A stretch of DNA of 64,000 bases, taken from NCBI RefSeq assembly GCF_947623445.1, contig NC_135244.1, positions 18,290,860 to 18,354,859 on the forward strand, read 5' to 3'. The DNA is from Clavelina lepadiformis. Its lineage: Eukaryota > Chordata > Ascidiacea > Aplousobranchia > Clavelinidae. Shown piece after piece: positions 60,073 to 64,000 of the stretch. Positions within the stretch are counted from its first letter, which is position 1; the number at the start of each line of letters is the position of its first letter. The notes below the pieces were generated by a model. The model was not told where the DNA came from. It saw only the letters and a program-made list of their open reading frames with translations, and searched no databases. The position numbers and the translations under genes are program-made.

Positions 60073-63000
60073 GTATAACGATTATTTTCTTTTATCGGTC
60101 TTTACACTAAATGGAACACCGATAAGAGCGGGTTTAAACTGAGGCTGTAAGTTATGTGAGATGAAAAAATGTGGTTTTCTTTGGACGCTATATACATGAA
60201 ATGGTTGCACCGTCGCGTTTATCGCTATGGCAAGTAATTAAGACTGTCCAGTACATGGTCGATAATTGCGACAGGTGTTGTAATTTACTGCGGTTTTTGG
60301 GACTTTATGTCATTTATCCGTCATGGTTTATCAGTTATATGGTTTATGAATTTTCACGCTATATGCTAACTTGTAAAAAAAATCCCGTAGAGATTTCCCG
60401 TCTAGATAATTTTATATTGATGGTTATACTGAGATATACTACCATATACTTTAATAAATACTATAATAGTAGTAATAATACTATAAAATACTGTAATACT
60501 AGTATACTACATATACTTTTCCGATATACTATAACTATACTATTGATACGTTAGCAACCAATTAAAGTTGCGAATTGTGTTTGGTGTTATCGGGTTTTCA
60601 CGTTTAGCAAATGGAACATGTCTCAAAAAGACTATAATTGTAATGTAATGCAGATTAAATCATTGCAGCGAATCACCAAACACTGCACATACTTCCCTTT
60701 TACCAACCAACACTTAAAGTGACAAACCAGTCAGCATCGCTTTGCATGTAGTTTGTAGTTTGCAATCAGCTACTGTATAATGATTAGCAATGTGTTTACG
60801 AAGTTGCCCTCGGTGGGACTTGGGAATCAATTCCGTTTTAATCCCTGTGGAATCTCATATAAGCTTACCTTTGCGTGGAAATGTCCAAGTGTATTCATTT
60901 AGCTTCATTGTCGACAATGTGGACTTATTTTCTCTGCCTAATTTACGATGCTTTTTCCGAAATGTGTTCAGGAATACAGAACTGCGATGATAGCTTTTCC
61001 AAGTTTCATTTTCTTTGCCGACTTTCTTGACAACAATTTTTATATAAAAAATACGCGGTAAAGGTCAAAAACCTTTTCAGCTAAAAAGCTTGCCCGAACT
61101 CCCAAGGTTTAAAAGGAAATATTTGTCATTGTTTCAATAAGACACCCGCTGAACATTCTGCCACGCCGCTGTGATGATGCCACTGAGCTAACAGACGGTT
61201 GTATGACTGTTAATAAACCCCGAGACGAAACGGTTATTGCGCCTTTCTAGAATCGGCATTGTCTTTAATAACCGTTCCATTCGACCCTGTAAGCGACTTG
61301 TGATAATGTACCATGGTTAACCCGTTTCATTACGTCAGCAGCATGCCGTGCTAACTTATTGGCCTATGCAGGGTCAATGTCCTTGGAATGCATTTAACGT
61401 GTCTAGTTTTACAACTTAACCTATCTCATTAAATTGCCGAAACAGCGGCGTAAAATTCTGCCGTAATGAATATTTCCCCTTTATCGGATCCAGATCTGAT
61501 AACTCCGGAACAACCCAAACTCCGTAATAAAATTTCTACATAAAAATTTAAAAAAAATCTTCATACATACTTTAGTTATAAACTTGATCTTTGTCGATAA
61601 AAACAACCACATTCACCGATGTATAGCGGAATGTTAATCGACCATCTATCCATCATCAAAACACTGACAGAGCTTTATATAACGTATATATAGGTGCTAA
61701 GGTTGGTAATAGGTGCAATAGGAATAAACAGTAAAAACTATTTACAGACTCAGAAACATAGCCTATAGCTGCTGCGAAAAGCTCCAAGTAATAAAAAAGC
61801 ACAAACATACTCGGGCATTGTAATGACAACACAGGAAGCAAATTTTGGCCGCAAGTGTTTTACCACTCATTTGAAAAAACATCTGTTTTGGAAGTGTGAA
61901 GACTTTATGACTTCCAAGCTATATACACCTAACCTGCATTTTTATGCCATGCAAAGCAGAGCATGACTGAGTACTGCAGACGGTGATTTAACTTCTTGTT
62001 AATTTTTAACGAGCAGCAATTATTCTACCATTGCTTTTTGGAACATTTGTTCTATGCAGATTTTGAAGCACGAATCCCCTTTTTTCCGCCAATATGCCAA
62101 TACGCCAATACCAATGTAAGTATGTAACTCTTATACAAATCTGGGATACGGTGTTTCACGTGCGGCGGCACAAAGAACAAGAGTATATTTGTAAAATTGG
62201 GTTATTTGATGTGTGATGTGCAATTACTTTTGCTGTCTGCTGCAGCTATCTCAATTGTCTGAAAGCGAGGCCGAAAATTATTTCGGCACAATTCAGCTTT
62301 AAAGGCGATGCTTTTTTCACCTTCAAATTGTTTTGTGTGAAAAAAGTTTAAAAGTTTTCTAGAAATTGTTCAAACAAGATACAATTTCAGTCAAAGTAGG
62401 CCGAAAATAGTCGCGTAAAATTGTTTCAAAATTGTACAATAATGGCTACTTATTCGATTCGTCTTTTTCAAGACAAAATTGACCAATTACGTGTTTTTGT
62501 ACTGACATCTTTGTTTTCTATGGCCGGACCGCCCGCGTAATTACGTCATGATTGAAATGATCGGACGTCGTTTGTTTTTCTTCACTTTTTCGCTTGAAAC
62601 TGTCGTTTACAACACCGCCACGCGATGCATTATAGATTGTGTTCAAGGATTTCAGCGGCAGTTTATTACAAAACGCGCTATAAAATATTCATATCTCTTA
62701 AGATAATCTTGTATACCGATGCTGCCACCAGTCGCTTGCTAATTACAACTTTACGGGTACTACTACAGCATGTTGTAATCGTTGAAAAAGATAATCTTGC
62801 AGGATACTGACGTCCTTTCACAATAATCTGATGTTTATCAAACGTTGTGGGGTAAAAAGTGCTTTGTTTAAATAATAAGCGGGACTAAAATCAACAAAAT
62901 ATGCCTTGTATGTACAAAAGCTGTAGATACTAGACATAAATTTGCTCTACATACGCAACAGCTGTAGCCTGCCTCCAACTGTCTGCATAGCTCCAAATCA

Positions 63001-64000
63001 TTGTAGAAAAAGCGTTTGATGCTTATGCGACAAGTTGGGAAACGAATGGGCAGTTCGCTATTCTATTTGCGCTTTCGTTTGCTTTTGGTGTTACGGAATT
63101 TCGCGTCCTTTTCTTGTAAGCTTCGACACCAACAACAAAGCAGAACCGACTGTATTTGTGTCACCGTCGTTTCAAAAAATATTCTTTGCGTTGCGTTGGT
63201 CAGCTCAAATAAACATCATAATGTGCTGGTGTGTTTTGAAATTTATGTGTTTCGCTTTCGCTGATTTGTACCAGGAGCAAATCTGTCGGCGCTTTTATAG
63301 TGAACAAGTAAAACGTTGTAATAATTGATTCATACCATATACGTATTGTTTGATGAGCACCGCTTTAATATCGACTTACTTAATTTATTGGTGCTTTAAA
63401 ATCTTTCTGAACACGCGTTTCGTAAACCATTCTGAATTATATGAGTCGCAAACGAAGACCATCATATTTTCTCACCCCAACAAGTTCTATGTAAGTGAAA
63501 TACTGCATGAGGGTCCAACAGGCATTCCAGTACTACCTGCTAAATTCTAAAACATTAATTCGAAAAGAGTTGAGATAATGTTACAATCCGAGGCAACAGT
63601 TGAAATTAGATGCGTAATTGCTGGTACCAATGCGGGAATGGCACGTGGAAGTAATTATCCCGAAAATGAAGATGAATTGGTCAGAACATAACGTCAAATG
63701 CGACAGTGTTAGTTATCTTAAAAAATTATGCTAAATGTCACCAAACAAGTAAAATGCGAACGGTATATGATGTTAAAACTCTACAACGCTGTTGTTGATA
63801 TTGGCAAATAATATCGTGCAAATCGGCAATTGCGATTTAACCTTATCGTAGCGCAAAGTGTAAGCCTTTACGTTCAGGTGTTGTTGCGATGTTATGAAAA
63901 ATGTTGTGTGGACACAATGAAAACACCACTGTGTTACCCACTGCCATGTATTTTTAATGACTCGATTACATTTGATCAATAATCGAGTTTTCATAACGTC
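60073..64000. other. Probable long intron or intergenic DNA
   Basis: No recognisable exon. It contains the AT-rich simple repeat at 60410-60545. Two overlapping plus-strand open frames at 63016-63328 are rich in Phe, Cys and Ile and match nothing I know. Confidence 0.4.
60410..60545. repeat. AT-rich imperfect repeat of ATACTATA-type units
   Basis: Repeated TATACT, ATACTATAA and AGTATACTA words form a low-complexity tract of about 135 bp, probably derived from slippage. Confidence 0.6.

Noticed and set aside
63016-63328. Two overlapping plus-strand frames rich in hydrophobic residues
   Set aside because: Overlapping frames without domain pattern or clear splice signals; composition fits AT-rich non-coding DNA.
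1-64000. Search for retrovirus-like, Polinton-like or LINE coding remnants
   Set aside because: No reverse transcriptase, capsid, integrase or envelope-like frames were seen; only short non-coding DNA transposon relics.

Overview
This is an AT-rich, intron-dense animal genomic window, most likely from a tunicate of the Ciona group. The reasons are short introns, compact gene spacing, clearly chordate gene content (vezatin, an OST-alpha-like transporter, a C3orf20-like FAM194-domain protein, an ALAS with vertebrate-style CP motifs), and a trio of divergent class A bHLH genes that resemble the ascidian Twist-related family. Species assignment is inference. Exon borders were read by eye from splice sites and reading-frame phase.

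Layout. 0.6-6.4 kb (-): a protein of eight fibronectin type III domains followed by a long acidic tail; its 5' end is unresolved. 7.4-22.4 kb: three two-exon bHLH genes. The first (-) and second (+) form an inverted duplication about 1.75 kb per arm, including roughly 450 bp of upstream DNA. An OST-alpha/SLC51A-like transporter gene (-, 12.5-15.0 kb) lies between the arms. The third bHLH gene (+) is a more diverged copy. 22.9-30.7 kb (-): a 20-exon gene for a roughly 1,354-residue FAM194-domain protein. 33.2-38.0 kb (-): vezatin. 38.4-39.9 kb (-): intronless CIAO3/NARFL (IOP1), a cytosolic Fe-S assembly factor. 40.8-51.3 kb (+): 5-aminolevulinate synthase with a 5' UTR intron. 51.4-59.6 kb: gene-poor DNA. 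59.6-60.1 kb (+): an unrecognised first-exon-like ORF of a gene that probably continues past the window.

The most notable observation is a textbook iron-responsive element (IRE) hairpin in the predicted first, non-coding exon of ALAS. The leader appears free of upstream ATGs and the same protein carries three heme-regulatory CP motifs. Heme synthesis would then be controlled by iron at translation and by heme on the protein. ALAS is divergently paired with CIAO3, whose family supplies Fe-S clusters to cytosolic proteins including the IRE-binding protein IRP1. The window therefore holds the target and an upstream factor of the same iron circuit side by side.

The introns and spacers carry several short non-autonomous DNA transposons, mostly hAT-like, one with perfect 8-bp target duplications. 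I saw no retrovirus-like, Polinton-like, CRISPR, rRNA or convincing tRNA features.
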